Shown: one piece after another, positions 7,447 to 16,684 of the stretch | How the letters are laid out: each line of letters begins with the position of its first letter | Numbering within the stretch: position 1 is the stretch's first letter | Assembly (NCBI GenBank): GCA_034189865.1 | Contig: JAXHTV010000025.1 | Coordinates: 1-36,929, forward strand | Direction of reading: 5' to 3' | DNA: 36,929 bases | Source: Pseudomonadota bacterium | Lineage (GTDB): Bacteria; Pseudomonadota; Gammaproteobacteria; UBA5335 | Notes under the pieces: generated by a model | Told to the model about the DNA's origin: nothing | The model's database searches: none | Seen by the model: the letters and a program-made list of their open reading frames with translations, nothing else | Program-made: the position numbers and the translations under genes

Positions 7447-8616
7447 ATGCCTCGAGGCTTACTGAGATTTGTAGTTTTAGCGGCCATAATCCTCGTGGCG
7501 GGGATTTGGATTTATGGTTTGGTGACCACCGACGAAGAGCTGGCTGTTCCAGACAAGGCGATCGTTCCAGTCGAAACCACGACGATAGCCAACCGAACCA
7601 TTCGCGAGTACCGCTTTTTTTCCGGCACCTTACGACCCAATGCTCAATTCATTGTTGCGCCCAAAATGGGCGGCCTTCTGGAAGGCTTGGTCGTTGATAT
7701 CGGCGATACCGTTGAGAAAGGACAGATGGTCGCCTGGTTGGAAGATGATGAAGTCATCCAGGAAGTCGTGCGCGTCGAAGCCCAGCTTGAGGTTGCCAAA
7801 GCACAACAGGCTGAAGCCAAAGCGTCCGGAGCCGTCGCACGACGGGAATTCGACCGGGTCAAAAGGCTGCGATCACAAAAAGTCGCGTCAGAAGCGGAAT
7901 ACGACGCCGCACTCACGCGCTTGAGCGCCGCCGAAGCGCGAACCAGCGCCGCCAACGCACAACTCCGTCAGGCCGAAGCTGCGCTGAAATCGGCCGAAAT
8001 TCGCTTGTCCTACACCAAGATCCAAGCCGATTGGGCCGATGAAGATACTCAGCGCGTTGTGGGCCAACGGTTCGTTGATGCCGGCACCATCTTACGTCCC
8101 AGCGAACCCATCATTTCGGTGTTGTCGATCGAACCCATCGTCGCGCAAATCACCGTGGCGGAACGGGACTACACCCGCATGAGTATCGGTGAGCCCGTCA
8201 CCGTCCTGACTGACGTGCACCCAGGCCAAGAGTTTCCCGGCGAAATCGTACGAATCGCTCCCCAGTTCAACGAATTCTCCCGTCAAGCTCTGGTGGAAAT
8301 CGAGATAGATAACCAGAGCAAGGATCTCAAGCCCGGCATGTTCATTCGTGCGCGAGTGCTATTTGCAGAAGCAGAAAACGCCATCGTGATTCCCGCCAGC
8401 GCCATCGTGGAACGAAACGGCAAACCCGGGGCCTTCGTGGTTGAAGAGTCGGGCGACAAAACGCTCGCGCGATTCGTCCCGCTACAGCTCGGGTTAACCG
8501 AGAATGAGGGAATTCAGGTTGTCGAACCGGCTATTGAGGGTCAAGTCGTAACCTTGGGCTTGCACCTGTTGGACGACGGAACGCCGATCAAGATCTCCGA
8601 GACACGATCATTTTAA
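7447..8616 (+). CDS. RND efflux periplasmic adaptor (membrane fusion protein)
   Basis: The 389-residue HlyD/AcrA-family protein has a single N-terminal membrane anchor (about 5-26) and no lipobox cysteine. The biotinyl-lipoyl half motif is around APKMGGLLEGLVVDIGDTVEKGQMVAWLEDD (split around 73-103). A long Ala/Glu-rich coiled-coil hairpin (about 108-180) follows, then beta-barrel and membrane-proximal domains (IVAQITVAERDY, PGMFIRARVLF, VIPASAIVERNGKPGAFVV). It links the permease to the outer-membrane factor encoded directly downstream. It is the first gene of a three-gene operon. Substrate cannot be deduced. Confidence 0.92.
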   Translation: MPRGLLRFVVLAAIILVAGIWIYGLVTTDEELAVPDKAIVPVETTTIANRTIREYRFFSGTLRPNAQFIVAPKMGGLLEGLVVDIGDTVEKGQMVAWLEDDEVIQEVVRVEAQLEVAKAQQAEAKASGAVARREFDRVKRLRSQKVASEAEYDAALTRLSAAEARTSAANAQLRQAEAALKSAEIRLSYTKIQADWADEDTQRVVGQRFVDAGTILRPSEPIISVLSIEPIVAQITVAERDYTRMSIGEPVTVLTDVHPGQEFPGEIVRIAPQFNEFSRQALVEIEIDNQSKDLKPGMFIRARVLFAEAENAIVIPASAIVERNGKPGAFVVEESGDKTLARFVPLQLGLTENEGIQVVEPAIEGQVVTLGLHLLDDGTPIKISETRSF

Positions 8617-8698
8617 CTGTTAGTACAGCGGACTTCGTCAACCTAATCTAACTCATGGACTCGCGGCACACGGATTGGCCGCCGGGGATGCAATAACT

Positions 8699-11600
8699 AT
8701 GAATATCCCGCGTTTTACGGTTACTAGACCCGTTTTTACCAGCATGGCCATGCTGATCCTGGTGATCCTGGGCTCTTTCACTTTGCTCAGAACCAACATC
8801 GATCTGATGCCGGACTTGAGCTTGCCCACACTCACCGTCATCACGACCTATGAGAACGCCAGCCCGGAGGAGATGGAAGAACTCATCACCGAACCGCTGG
8901 AGGCTGTTTTAGCCTCCATCACGGGTGTTGAAACGTTACAGTCGACCTCACGGGAAGGACAAAGCGTCATCCGGGTCAGTTTTATTTGGGGAACCAACCT
9001 AGACGCTTCGGCCAACGATATCCGGGATGGCTTCGATCGTATTCGTGGCCTGCTGCCGGAAGACGCTGATGAGCCCATCATGCTCAAGTTCGATACCAGC
9101 AGTTTCCCGGTGATCATCCTCGGCGTCGGCAGCCAGCTCGACCCCATCACCCTGCGGCGAATGATCGACGAGCAGGTCAAGTTCCGCATCGAACGCCTAG
9201 AAGGCGTGGCGGCGCTCAACATTTGGGGCGGTCTGGAACGGGAAATTCAAGTCCATTTGTATCCGGACAAAGTCAAAGCACTGCGCCTGAGTATGGAGGA
9301 AGTTCTCCAAGGACTGCGGACCGCCAACGTCACCCTACCTGCGGGCAGCGTAGAAAAAGGCACGGCAGAAGTCCGCATCCGCGTGCCCGGTCGTTATGAA
9401 TCCTTAGATCAGATCCGTAATACGGTGGTCGCAAACCGCGCGGGCGTCCCAGTCTATCTGTATCAAATCGGAGATGTCGTAGACACGCACGCCAAGATCG
9501 AGCGCAAGGCACTGATCAATGGCGACCCGGGCGTGCAAATGTTGGTTCGCAAGCAAGCGGGCTACAACACGGTAGAAGTCACCAACCGAGTGATGGCAGA
9601 GCTTGAGAAAATCAAGCGTGATTTCCCTCAACTGTCCATCGTGCCGGTGATCAACACCGGCGAGTACATCCAGCGCGCCATGGACAACATGACCATGTCC
9701 TTATATTTCGGCGCGGCGATGGCGTTCTTGGTGTTGTTGTTCTTCTTACGGAATCTTCGGGCATCCCTTTTGGTGGCCACGGCCATGCCCATTTCCGTTT
9801 TGTTCGCCTTCGTGCTGATCTACTTTTCAGGATTCACCCTGAACATGATGACCATGGGTGGTCTCGCCCTGGGCATCGGCATGATGGTCGACAACGCCAT
9901 CGTGGTGCTTGAAAACATTACGAGGAAGCGGGAAGAGGAAAATTTAGATCCCATCAACGCATCCATCGACGGCGCCCAACAAGTAGCCCTGGCTATCACC
10001 GGCGGCACCCTCACCACCATGGTGGTGTTCCTGCCGCTAATCTTCGCCGAGGGTATCGCCGGCGAAATGTTCGGACAGCTGGGTTACGTGGTGAGCTTTT
10101 CCCTTTCGGCATCGCTGCTGGTCGCCCTCGCGCTGGCACCGATGTTGGCTTCCCGGCTCCTGCAACGCCAAATCAGCTTGGGAGACCGGGTCAGTGCCAT
10201 TGCTGATCGCATCGGAGCCATGCTGAGCAGGATGGAAGCACGCTATAAACGCTTCCTCGAGCCGTGTTTGCGCCACCCCTGGCGGGTGGTAGGCACGGGT
10301 GTCGGCTTGGTTCTTCTCACGACCGCCATGATTCCACTGATGGGCACCGAATTCATGCCGCCTTCCGACGAAAGCGAAGTCCGCGTTGAATTCGAAATGC
10401 GTCCCGGCACACGCTTGGATGTGGTCGAAGAAAAGATGCAGCAGTTGATCACGATGATCCGAGACCGCGTACCCGAGTTGAAGCACATGGTCGTCACCAT
10501 CGGCCCCACACTGATTCGGCCGGAAGCAAAAGCAACCGGGGAAATGATCATCGCGTTGGTTCCGGTGGTAACCCGGGAACGCTCCAGCGACGATGTTGCC
10601 GATCAGTTGCGTATCGAATTAGCGGATTTTCCGGGGGGCATCCTCCGCAGTCGCGCCCCGCAGGACATCATGCTGCAGATGATTGGAGGTGGTGAGCCGA
10701 TTCAGCTTGAGATCCGCGGCTATGATCTCGATACGCTGCACACCATGGCCAATCAAATCGCCGAAGGCCTTAATAATGTTCCGTATATCACGGATATGCG
10801 GTTGCCTGAGCAGGAAGGCGTCCCTCAGATTCTATTTCAGGTAGATCGCCAGAAAGCGGCTGACCTGGGCCTGAGCGTGGCGCAGATTGCCCGCACCATG
10901 GAAATTGCGGTGGGCGGAAGCATCGCCAGTCGCTACACCGAGGGTGCTGAAGAAGCAAACATCGTCATCAAGCTGAAAGATGCCCAACGCATGTCGGTAG
11001 ATGACATCCTCGATCTCACGCTGCTAAATCCGATGGGGCAGCAGATCATGCTTCGAAATGTTGTCAGAACGGAAGCCAATCTGGGCCCCGTCAAGATCGA
11101 ACGCAAAGACCAGCAACGGACCATCACCCTGGGTGCTAACTTTACGGGCGCGGATTTAGGAACCGTGATGACGGAAGTTCGCAGAGTCGTGGCCGACGTC
11201 CCGGCACCCGTCGGCTACCAAGTTGTCTATGGCGGACAGTACCAAGAGCAAATCGAAGCGTTCAAAGACCTGATGATGGTTCTCGGTCTGGCGGTGATCC
11301 TGGTCTACATGATCATGGCGATGCTGTACGAATCGCTGAGGGATCCGTTGGTGGTGATGTTCTCGGTGCCGCTCGCCATTATCGGGGTGAACATCATCCT
11401 GTTATTGACGGATACGACCTATAACATCGTGTCAATTATCGGATGCGTCATTCTCGTCGGCGTCGTGGTGAATAACGCGATCGTGCTTGTGGACCAAACC
11501 AATTATCTGCGAAGAGACCGCGGCTTCGGTTTGGACGAGGCACTGCTGGAGGCTGGCCGAACCCGTCTACGCCCTATTCTCATGACGGCCATGACCACCA

Positions 11601-11758
11601 TACTGGGGCTGGTGCCGCTGGCCATCGCTCAGGGCGAGGGCGCTCAGATTCAGCAGAGCATGTCACGGGCGGTGATCGGTGGGCTACTCAGTTCCACGGC
11701 GATCACCCTGGTGATCGTTCCCACGGTCTACAAGCTATTTCACCGCAAGGAAGCGTAA
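8699..11758 (+). CDS. RND-family inner-membrane efflux permease (AcrB/MexF superfamily)
   Basis: The 1019-residue length and layout fit a full RND pump: one N-terminal helix, a first periplasmic domain, helices 2-7, a second periplasmic domain, and helices 8-12. The N-terminus MNIPRFTVTRPVF is typical of the family, so the ATG at 8699 is preferred over a TTG at 8675. In TM4 the sequence is GMMVDNAIVVLENI: the first proton-relay Asp of AcrB is kept and the second is Asn. In TM10, VVNNAIVLVDQ has Asn where AcrB has the relay Lys. This pattern is common in a non-AcrB subgroup of RND pumps, so the pump is not assumed inactive. It ends 2 bases before the next gene. Confidence 0.94.
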   Translation: MNIPRFTVTRPVFTSMAMLILVILGSFTLLRTNIDLMPDLSLPTLTVITTYENASPEEMEELITEPLEAVLASITGVETLQSTSREGQSVIRVSFIWGTNLDASANDIRDGFDRIRGLLPEDADEPIMLKFDTSSFPVIILGVGSQLDPITLRRMIDEQVKFRIERLEGVAALNIWGGLEREIQVHLYPDKVKALRLSMEEVLQGLRTANVTLPAGSVEKGTAEVRIRVPGRYESLDQIRNTVVANRAGVPVYLYQIGDVVDTHAKIERKALINGDPGVQMLVRKQAGYNTVEVTNRVMAELEKIKRDFPQLSIVPVINTGEYIQRAMDNMTMSLYFGAAMAFLVLLFFLRNLRASLLVATAMPISVLFAFVLIYFSGFTLNMMTMGGLALGIGMMVDNAIVVLENITRKREEENLDPINASIDGAQQVALAITGGTLTTMVVFLPLIFAEGIAGEMFGQLGYVVSFSLSASLLVALALAPMLASRLLQRQISLGDRVSAIADRIGAMLSRMEARYKRFLEPCLRHPWRVVGTGVGLVLLTTAMIPLMGTEFMPPSDESEVRVEFEMRPGTRLDVVEEKMQQLITMIRDRVPELKHMVVTIGPTLIRPEAKATGEMIIALVPVVTRERSSDDVADQLRIELADFPGGILRSRAPQDIMLQMIGGGEPIQLEIRGYDLDTLHTMANQIAEGLNNVPYITDMRLPEQEGVPQILFQVDRQKAADLGLSVAQIARTMEIAVGGSIASRYTEGAEEANIVIKLKDAQRMSVDDILDLTLLNPMGQQIMLRNVVRTEANLGPVKIERKDQQRTITLGANFTGADLGTVMTEVRRVVADVPAPVGYQVVYGGQYQEQIEAFKDLMMVLGLAVILVYMIMAMLYESLRDPLVVMFSVPLAIIGVNIILLLTDTTYNIVSIIGCVILVGVVVNNAIVLVDQTNYLRRDRGFGLDEALLEAGRTRLRPILMTAMTTILGLVPLAIAQGEGAQIQQSMSRAVIGGLLSSTAITLVIVPTVYKLFHRKEA

Positions 11759-11760
11759 GC

Positions 11761-13578
11761 ATGACCGAACAAAATCAGACTTCCGAGCGCGCTTTGTTCA
11801 GCGTCACTCCGGCGAGCCGGCTCCTTCTGTGCGCCTTGGCTCTACCCATCGCAGTAGGTTGCAAAACCGCACCGGAGTATCAGCCGCCCGAACCGCAATC
11901 GACTCCGGGTCCATCGGCTCTACAGAGAAGCGTCCAGGAACAAGCAACCGAATATACCCGCTTTTCCGGACCGCCGATTATCGAAGATAGCGGTCAAGGC
12001 GCGCTCGAAGTTTCTCGGGAACAAGCTGTGATGCTAGCTCTGAAAAACAATCGGTTGCTTGCAATCCAAACTTTGACTCCCATGTTACGGGGTGCTTTCG
12101 AGGACATCGAACGTTCGCGCTATGACGTCAATCTGTTCGCCCAAGCATCGTACGGCAAAGACAAAAGCCAGTTCTTCTTCCCGGGCGTCGGCACCATTCC
12201 GGAAGGACTCGAATTTGATCCGCGTCCGTCGTTCTTACCCCCCTTCTTATCCCCCAGCGAGCCGGTGACAATCGAAGGCGGCGCCGAGTCTCTTAAAGCC
12301 GAACGGGGCGAAGCAGAAGTCGGGCTTAGCAAGCGTTTTGTCACGGGTACCCAGGTCGACGTGTCGGTATCGAGCGAAGTACTCAAAAGCCAGAGCGATA
12401 CCATCGAAGAGTTAATCCTCGAAGACCTGGATGTGGAAGCCGGCGACCAACAAAGTCGATTTCGCGTGGGATTGACACTGACCCAGGCGCTGTTGCGGGG
12501 CGGAAGTCCGACAGCCAATTTGGCACGAATTCGTCAGACCGAGGTGGAGTCGTTGGCCTCGGCTTATCAACTCCGCGGATTCACACAGTCGTTGGTGGCC
12601 CAAACCGAATCACTCTATTGGGACTACTTCCTGTTCAAACGACGCATTGAAATTCTCGAAGACTCTGTCGCCGTGTCAGAGAAGCAACTGGGCGAGTTGG
12701 AAAAACGGGTACAAGTTGGTCAAATTGCGGAAACCCAACTGCCTGCTGCCAGAGCGGAATTGGCGTTCCGCCGCCAAGCTCTGATCGAAGCCCGCAGCGG
12801 ACTCGAACGACTCCGCCTGCGCTTTTTACAGATCATGAACCCGGAAAGTCTTGATGGGTGGGATCGTCGTATCGAAATTCTCGATACACCGACCCTTCCG
12901 CCCGCCATTGAGGACTCAGTCGAGGATCATATCAAACTGGGCCTTCGCCTAAGGCCCGACCTCAACGAAGCTCGGCTTCAGCTGCAAAGCGGAGAGCTTC
13001 AGGTTGTTCAGACGAAGAACGGATTGCTCCCGCTCTTGAACTTATTCATTAACCTCGGCAAAAGCGGCTACGCCGATTCGTTTTCAGACTCCGTCGACAG
13101 TTTCTCGGACGGTGACGAAAACTACTACGATATCGGCGCAGGGATTCGTCTCGACTATCCCCTGCGGAATCGACAAGCCCGAGCCATTCACACCCAGGCG
13201 GTGACCAGTCGGAACCAACGGGAATTGGCTTTGCAGAATCTCGAGCAAAGCGCGGAACTGGACGTTCGCAGCGCCTACCTGGAAGTCGAACGCGCCAGAG
13301 AACAAGTGAACGCCACCGGAATCACCCGACGATTCCAGGAAGAAGCCGTACGTGCCGAACGTGAAAATTTTCGCGTCGGCCGAACCACATCCAGCGTAGT
13401 CACCCGCGTGGAACGAGATCTGTTCTCCGCAGAAGTCGATGAAGTTCGCGCGATCGTGGATCTGCGTAAAGCCATGATCGAACTCTATCGCCAAGACGGC
13501 AGCTTATTGCAACGGCGGGGCATCACGACACCGGGAACCGACGCGTCCGCAAGTTACGGGCTTCCGGCCGGCGGATAA
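11761..13578 (+). CDS. TolC-family outer-membrane efflux protein, probable lipoprotein
   Basis: This is the third gene of the pump operon, starting 2 bases after the permease stop. The N-terminus has a hydrophobic signal followed by PIAVGCKTAPEYQPPEPQ, a plausible lipobox with Cys at about 34 and a Pro-rich linker. Two OEP repeats follow; long helices are evident around 275-345 and 490-580 (SLVAQTESLYWDY, LDVRSAYLEVERAREQV). At 605 residues it is over 100 longer than common TolC homologues. The extra length lies in the N-terminal 60-200 region, which includes Pro/Phe-rich segments (FFFPGVGTIPEG, RPSFLPPFLSPSEP). It forms the exit duct of the tripartite pump. Confidence 0.9.
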   Translation: MTEQNQTSERALFSVTPASRLLLCALALPIAVGCKTAPEYQPPEPQSTPGPSALQRSVQEQATEYTRFSGPPIIEDSGQGALEVSREQAVMLALKNNRLLAIQTLTPMLRGAFEDIERSRYDVNLFAQASYGKDKSQFFFPGVGTIPEGLEFDPRPSFLPPFLSPSEPVTIEGGAESLKAERGEAEVGLSKRFVTGTQVDVSVSSEVLKSQSDTIEELILEDLDVEAGDQQSRFRVGLTLTQALLRGGSPTANLARIRQTEVESLASAYQLRGFTQSLVAQTESLYWDYFLFKRRIEILEDSVAVSEKQLGELEKRVQVGQIAETQLPAARAELAFRRQALIEARSGLERLRLRFLQIMNPESLDGWDRRIEILDTPTLPPAIEDSVEDHIKLGLRLRPDLNEARLQLQSGELQVVQTKNGLLPLLNLFINLGKSGYADSFSDSVDSFSDGDENYYDIGAGIRLDYPLRNRQARAIHTQAVTSRNQRELALQNLEQSAELDVRSAYLEVERAREQVNATGITRRFQEEAVRAERENFRVGRTTSSVVTRVERDLFSAEVDEVRAIVDLRKAMIELYRQDGSLLQRRGITTPGTDASASYGLPAGG

Positions 13579-13901
13579 CGGCTGGTCAATCGCGCGAACT
13601 TAGAAGCCCGTATGCCGTCAAAAATCACCTAATCACTCATCTGCAGTGTGTAAGGGATTCCGGTTTTGCCCGTAAGAATATGCTGACGAGCTAGATTAAG
13701 GCCTTTTTTTTGATTGTTTTTCAAAATGTTAAGAGCCATCAGCCAAGGAAGGCATAATATTGACAACCCCAATAACTTGATCAATCGGCATCGAATGCGA
13801 ATAATGCCGCAACGCGAGCTACGTAATGTATTCACGGGCCGAGAACCACGATTAGGACATCGAAGTGTGTCCGATCATTTATTTTTGTGAGGAATTAGAG
13901 A
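13579..13901. other. 323-bp intergenic region after the RND operon
   Basis: No credible gene and no clear terminator for the pump operon; an oligo-T tract follows a small palindrome (AAGGCCTT then T run, around 13699-13711). The 3' half carries the promoter candidate for the ABC1-family gene and an inverted repeat GGACA-N8-TGTCC (13855-13872) in its leader. Confidence 0.5.
13777..13805 (+). promoter_or_regulatory. Candidate sigma70 promoter of the ABC1-family gene
   Basis: TTGATC (13777-13782) and AATAAT (13800-13805) are spaced by 17 bases, 4 and 5 of 6 matches. The start codon is 96 bases further on, leaving a leader that includes a short inverted repeat. Confidence 0.4.
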
Positions 13902-15248
13902 ATGCAAAGAACCGGTGATGTCATGGAAGAGCCGATTCTGAGCCGTCAATCGCTGGCGCGGGTATGGCGCGGCCGGCGACGTTACTTTGACGCAATCAAG
14001 ACCGTCTACCTGATCGACCGGTCTTATCGCAAAGTCCGCAAAAGAGTTAAGCACCTACAAAGCTGGCGTGATCGCAAGCCTTACTACAAGGCCATTCACC
14101 CGGAAAACGCGGAACTGCTCTACAATCTTTGTAAGCGTAATGGCGCCACCTGGGTCAAACTCGCTCAGTTCATGAGCGCGCGTCCCGACATGCTTCCGCG
14201 GGAATATATCGCCGCGCTGAGCCGTCTTCAGAATGATGCGCATCCTGTTCCTTTTCACGATCTCACCTCCGTGATGGACGAAGAACTGGGTGCGGACTGG
14301 CGTAGCCATTTCGAGTGGGTAGAGGAAACCCCGATTGCGACGGCATCGATTGGGCAGGTGCACAAAGCCAAGCTTAAAGATGGTCGTTTGGTCGCGGTGA
14401 AAGTCCAACTGCCTAAGGTTAAACGACTGTTCTATCAAGATTTCAATCTGTTCCGAATGCTGGCGGAAGCGCTAAAGAATCGCATCCCACAGGTTGATAT
14501 CAAGCAAATGGTGAACGAGCTGCTGCGGATGACCGCAGAGGAACTGGACTTCCGGATCGAAGCCGATAATCTCAAGCAGTTTGCCGCGCTTTCTCACCAT
14601 CCGCGGGTCCGCATTCCGACGCTGATCGAGGATTTGTCCAAAGAGCGGGTGTTGGTCACCGAGTGGATCGACGGTTCCCGCCTGGTCGACCACCTAAATC
14701 GGAGCAACAAGGAAGAGGCGCGCGACCTGTTGTCGGTTGTCCAAGACAGCTACATGCAGCAGATCACGAAATTCGGTGTATACCAGGCCGACCCCCATCC
14801 GGGTAACTTCCTCGTTGACGCCGACAAGAACGTATTCATTCTCGACTATGGTGTGATTGGTCACCTCACGCCGAAGGAGACCATGAACTACACCCGCTTG
14901 ATGCTGCACATGATGGGACAGGGCCAAGCGGACATCGGGAAGCTCATGCTGGAATGCGGGTTCGGCGGACTGGATCCCGAAACGGTCGAGGAAATGTCTC
15001 AATATTTCGTTCGTACCAAACGCGGCAAACCTGAAGCCAAGACACGTGCCGGTGAAATCATGCGCGATTTGAAGAAGAAAGGCGTTGACGAGGCTATCGG
15101 AGAATTGATGGAGGTGTTCCAAGAACATCGGATCATCGTCCCGGATTCTTTTGTCGGTATGGCCCGCGTGCTGATGACGATTGGTGGACTCATGCAGATC
15201 TACCGGGTGCCCTTCAACTGGATGCCGTCGGTATCCAAAGCATCCTGA
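13902..15248 (+). CDS. ABC1/UbiB-family atypical protein-kinase-like protein
   Basis: The 448-residue protein has the ABC1 fold: nucleotide-binding Lys167 in LVAVKVQLP, the EADN motif at 220-223, the catalytic-loop motif QADPHPGN at 295-302, and DYG (metal-binding Asp315) at 315-317. Two family hallmarks are altered: the usual KxGQ is KLAQ (86-89), and the Ala-rich loop is ATAS (146-149). The long C-terminal membrane helices of UbiB are absent; the protein ends after a short hydrophobic stretch. ABC1 proteins support ubiquinone biosynthesis or lipid homeostasis; this one looks like a divergent paralogue rather than UbiB itself. GAGG lies about 11 bases before the ATG. A strong terminator follows. 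Confidence 0.85.
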   Translation: MQRTGDVMEEPILSRQSLARVWRGRRRYFDAIKTVYLIDRSYRKVRKRVKHLQSWRDRKPYYKAIHPENAELLYNLCKRNGATWVKLAQFMSARPDMLPREYIAALSRLQNDAHPVPFHDLTSVMDEELGADWRSHFEWVEETPIATASIGQVHKAKLKDGRLVAVKVQLPKVKRLFYQDFNLFRMLAEALKNRIPQVDIKQMVNELLRMTAEELDFRIEADNLKQFAALSHHPRVRIPTLIEDLSKERVLVTEWIDGSRLVDHLNRSNKEEARDLLSVVQDSYMQQITKFGVYQADPHPGNFLVDADKNVFILDYGVIGHLTPKETMNYTRLMLHMMGQGQADIGKLMLECGFGGLDPETVEEMSQYFVRTKRGKPEAKTRAGEIMRDLKKKGVDEAIGELMEVFQEHRIIVPDSFVGMARVLMTIGGLMQIYRVPFNWMPSVSKAS

Positions 15249-15268
15249 GTGAGATCATCCGCTATCCG

Positions 15269-15300
15269 AAACGCCGGGCAAATGCCCGGCGTTTTTATTT
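15269..15300 (+). terminator. Rho-independent terminator of the ABC1-family gene
   Basis: An uninterrupted 11-bp stem (15269-15279 with 15284-15294) and an AAAT loop run into a T-rich tail. It ends the transcript 20 bases after the stop codon and separates it from the sulfur-transport pair. Confidence 0.92.
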
Positions 15301-15393
15301 TCACTACAATAACCGAATGCGTTACAGCCATTCACTGACAACTCCGGCACAGCACCTCTCTGAGCCACGAGAAAGAAAAGCGGAAGCAGATCA

Positions 15394-15822
15394 ATGACGG
15401 AATTTACACCCTGGACCGGCTTGGCCGGCGGACTGCTGATCGGTACGAGCGCTGTCATACTTCTGGCTTTGAACGGGCGAGTCGCCGGTATCAGCGGCAT
15501 TCTCGCCGGGCTGCTGCCGCCGCGGCGGGACCAGCAACGTACCTGGCGATGGATGTTTCTGGTCGGATTGATACTGGGCGCAGGCCTATATCAGCTGGTA
15601 CAGGGAAATATCCCGGCGTTTAGGACCGATTTTCCTTTGAGCTATCTCATAGCCGGAGGGCTGCTGGTCGGTCTGGGTACCCGTCTGAGCGGCGGCTGCA
15701 CCAGTGGACATGGCGTGTGTGGCCTGGGTCGACTCTCCGGCCGCTCGCTGGTGGCGACCCTATCATTCATGGCATCCGGCATGATCACGGTCTACTTGAC
15801 CCGTCACTGGTTCGGAGCTTGA
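15394..15822 (+). CDS. YeeE/YedE-family sulfur-compound transporter, first half
   Basis: The 142-residue membrane protein has about four helices and the family signature [14 protein letters not shown] (about residues 96-110), whose cysteine lines the transport path in YeeE-type channels. Such short proteins pair with a second half; the partner gene begins 4 bases downstream. By analogy with YeeE (thiosulfate) and PmpA/PmpB, the pair probably imports or exports thiosulfate or another reduced sulfur species. The usual neighbours (sulfide-responsive repressor, rhodanese, persulfide dioxygenase) are not seen here. GGAAG lies about 8 bases before the ATG. Confidence 0.85.
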   Translation: MTEFTPWTGLAGGLLIGTSAVILLALNGRVAGISGILAGLLPPRRDQQRTWRWMFLVGLILGAGLYQLVQGNIPAFRTDFPLSYLIAGGLLVGLGTRLSGGCTSGHGVCGLGRLSGRSLVATLSFMASGMITVYLTRHWFGA

Positions 15823-15826
15823 AACC

Positions 15827-16276
15827 ATGCGGAATCTGGCCGGCCTGGTAGCGGGCATCATTTTCGGGTTCGGATTAGCAACATCGGATATGCTCAATCC
15901 GGTCAAAGTGCAAAACTTTTTGGATATCGCCGGAACGTGGGACCCAAGCCTGGCCTTCGTCATGGGGGGCGCCGTGGTGGTGACGCTGATCGGCTTTCGC
16001 ATCATCCTGCGACGGCCTAAACCGAGGTACGACTCGCGGTTCTATCTACCCACCCGCCAAGACCTCTCGGTCGATTTGTTGGGTGGCTCAGCCTTATTTG
16101 GAATCGGCTGGGGATTAACCGGTTATTGTCCCGGCCCCGCCATCGCCGTGGTGTTCATCATGCCGGGAGAATCGCTCGTATTCGTGGGTTCGATGGTGCT
16201 CGGTTCTTACCTCGCCGGATTGTGGCAGCAGAAATCTCGCCAAGACGATTTCTCGACCACAGAGGTATGCGGCTAG
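15827..16276 (+). CDS. YeeE/YedE-family (DUF6691-type) sulfur transporter, second half
   Basis: The 149-residue membrane protein has helices at about 5-22, 40-60, 85-105 and 113-135. The pseudo-repeat signature GWGLTGYCPGPA (about 99-110) carries the matching cysteine to the GCTSGHG of its partner. It is co-translated with the preceding gene (4-bp gap, GGAGC before the ATG). The N-terminal FGFGLATSDMLNPVKVQNFLDI pattern (split around 14-36) is typical of this second component. The two together make one channel. Confidence 0.86.
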   Translation: MRNLAGLVAGIIFGFGLATSDMLNPVKVQNFLDIAGTWDPSLAFVMGGAVVVTLIGFRIILRRPKPRYDSRFYLPTRQDLSVDLLGGSALFGIGWGLTGYCPGPAIAVVFIMPGESLVFVGSMVLGSYLAGLWQQKSRQDDFSTTEVCG

Positions 16277-16313
16277 GCTATTTTCCACCGCACACCCTTA
16301 TTCGGAACATCGC

Positions 16314-16607
16314 TCAACGTAAACTCGCGGCGTACAGGGCGATCAGAATGATCGCCATCACTCCCAGTATTTGACTGGGCCATTTCAGCCAATGGCTGCG
16401 TCGGATCGACCAACTGCCCAGGGCATAGACCCCGGTACCCAGTATGAATACCCCGGTTGCCTGCAGGACCAAAGGCAGCTCGTCCGCCAAGCGTGGCGTG
16501 GTGCCCATGTAGTAAAGATACATCATGGCAACCACGGCCAGAACCACTGCCATGGTCGCACACAGCGCGGCCAACGCCAGATTAAAAACAAATAGATACT
16601 TACTCAT
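16314..16607 (-). CDS. Small integral membrane protein of unknown function
   Basis: The 97-residue protein starts at MSKYLFVFN and has three hydrophobic helices (about residues 5-32, 47-65 and 76-95) with a short polar loop MGTTPRLADELP. A TTG 33 bases upstream could add 11 residues (MLNRDPVLIYR), but no good ribosome site marks either start. I do not recognise the family. It is convergent with the YeeE/YedE pair and lies downstream of an acyl-CoA ligase on the same strand. Hydrophobic pattern and clean termination favour a real gene. Confidence 0.55.
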   Translation of the reverse strand: MSKYLFVFNLALAALCATMAVVLAVVAMMYLYYMGTTPRLADELPLVLQATGVFILGTGVYALGSWSIRRSHWLKWPSQILGVMAIILIALYAASLR

Positions 16608-16684
16608 TCGATAGATCAGTACGGGATCTCGGTTGAGCAACGCAGCATATAAACCCGTCCCGACGGGACAAATCCCCTAAAGGG

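Noticed and set aside
11440-11520. Loss of the AcrB-type relay Lys (Asn in VVNNAIVLVD) as a sign of a dead pump
   Set aside because: The same VNNAIVLVD form is familiar in a large RND subgroup, so it marks subfamily rather than decay.
13629-13835. 68-codon minus-strand frame in the gap before the ABC1-family gene
   Set aside because: A short hydrophobic stretch is present, but it runs through the candidate promoter, has no clear ribosome site and no known family.
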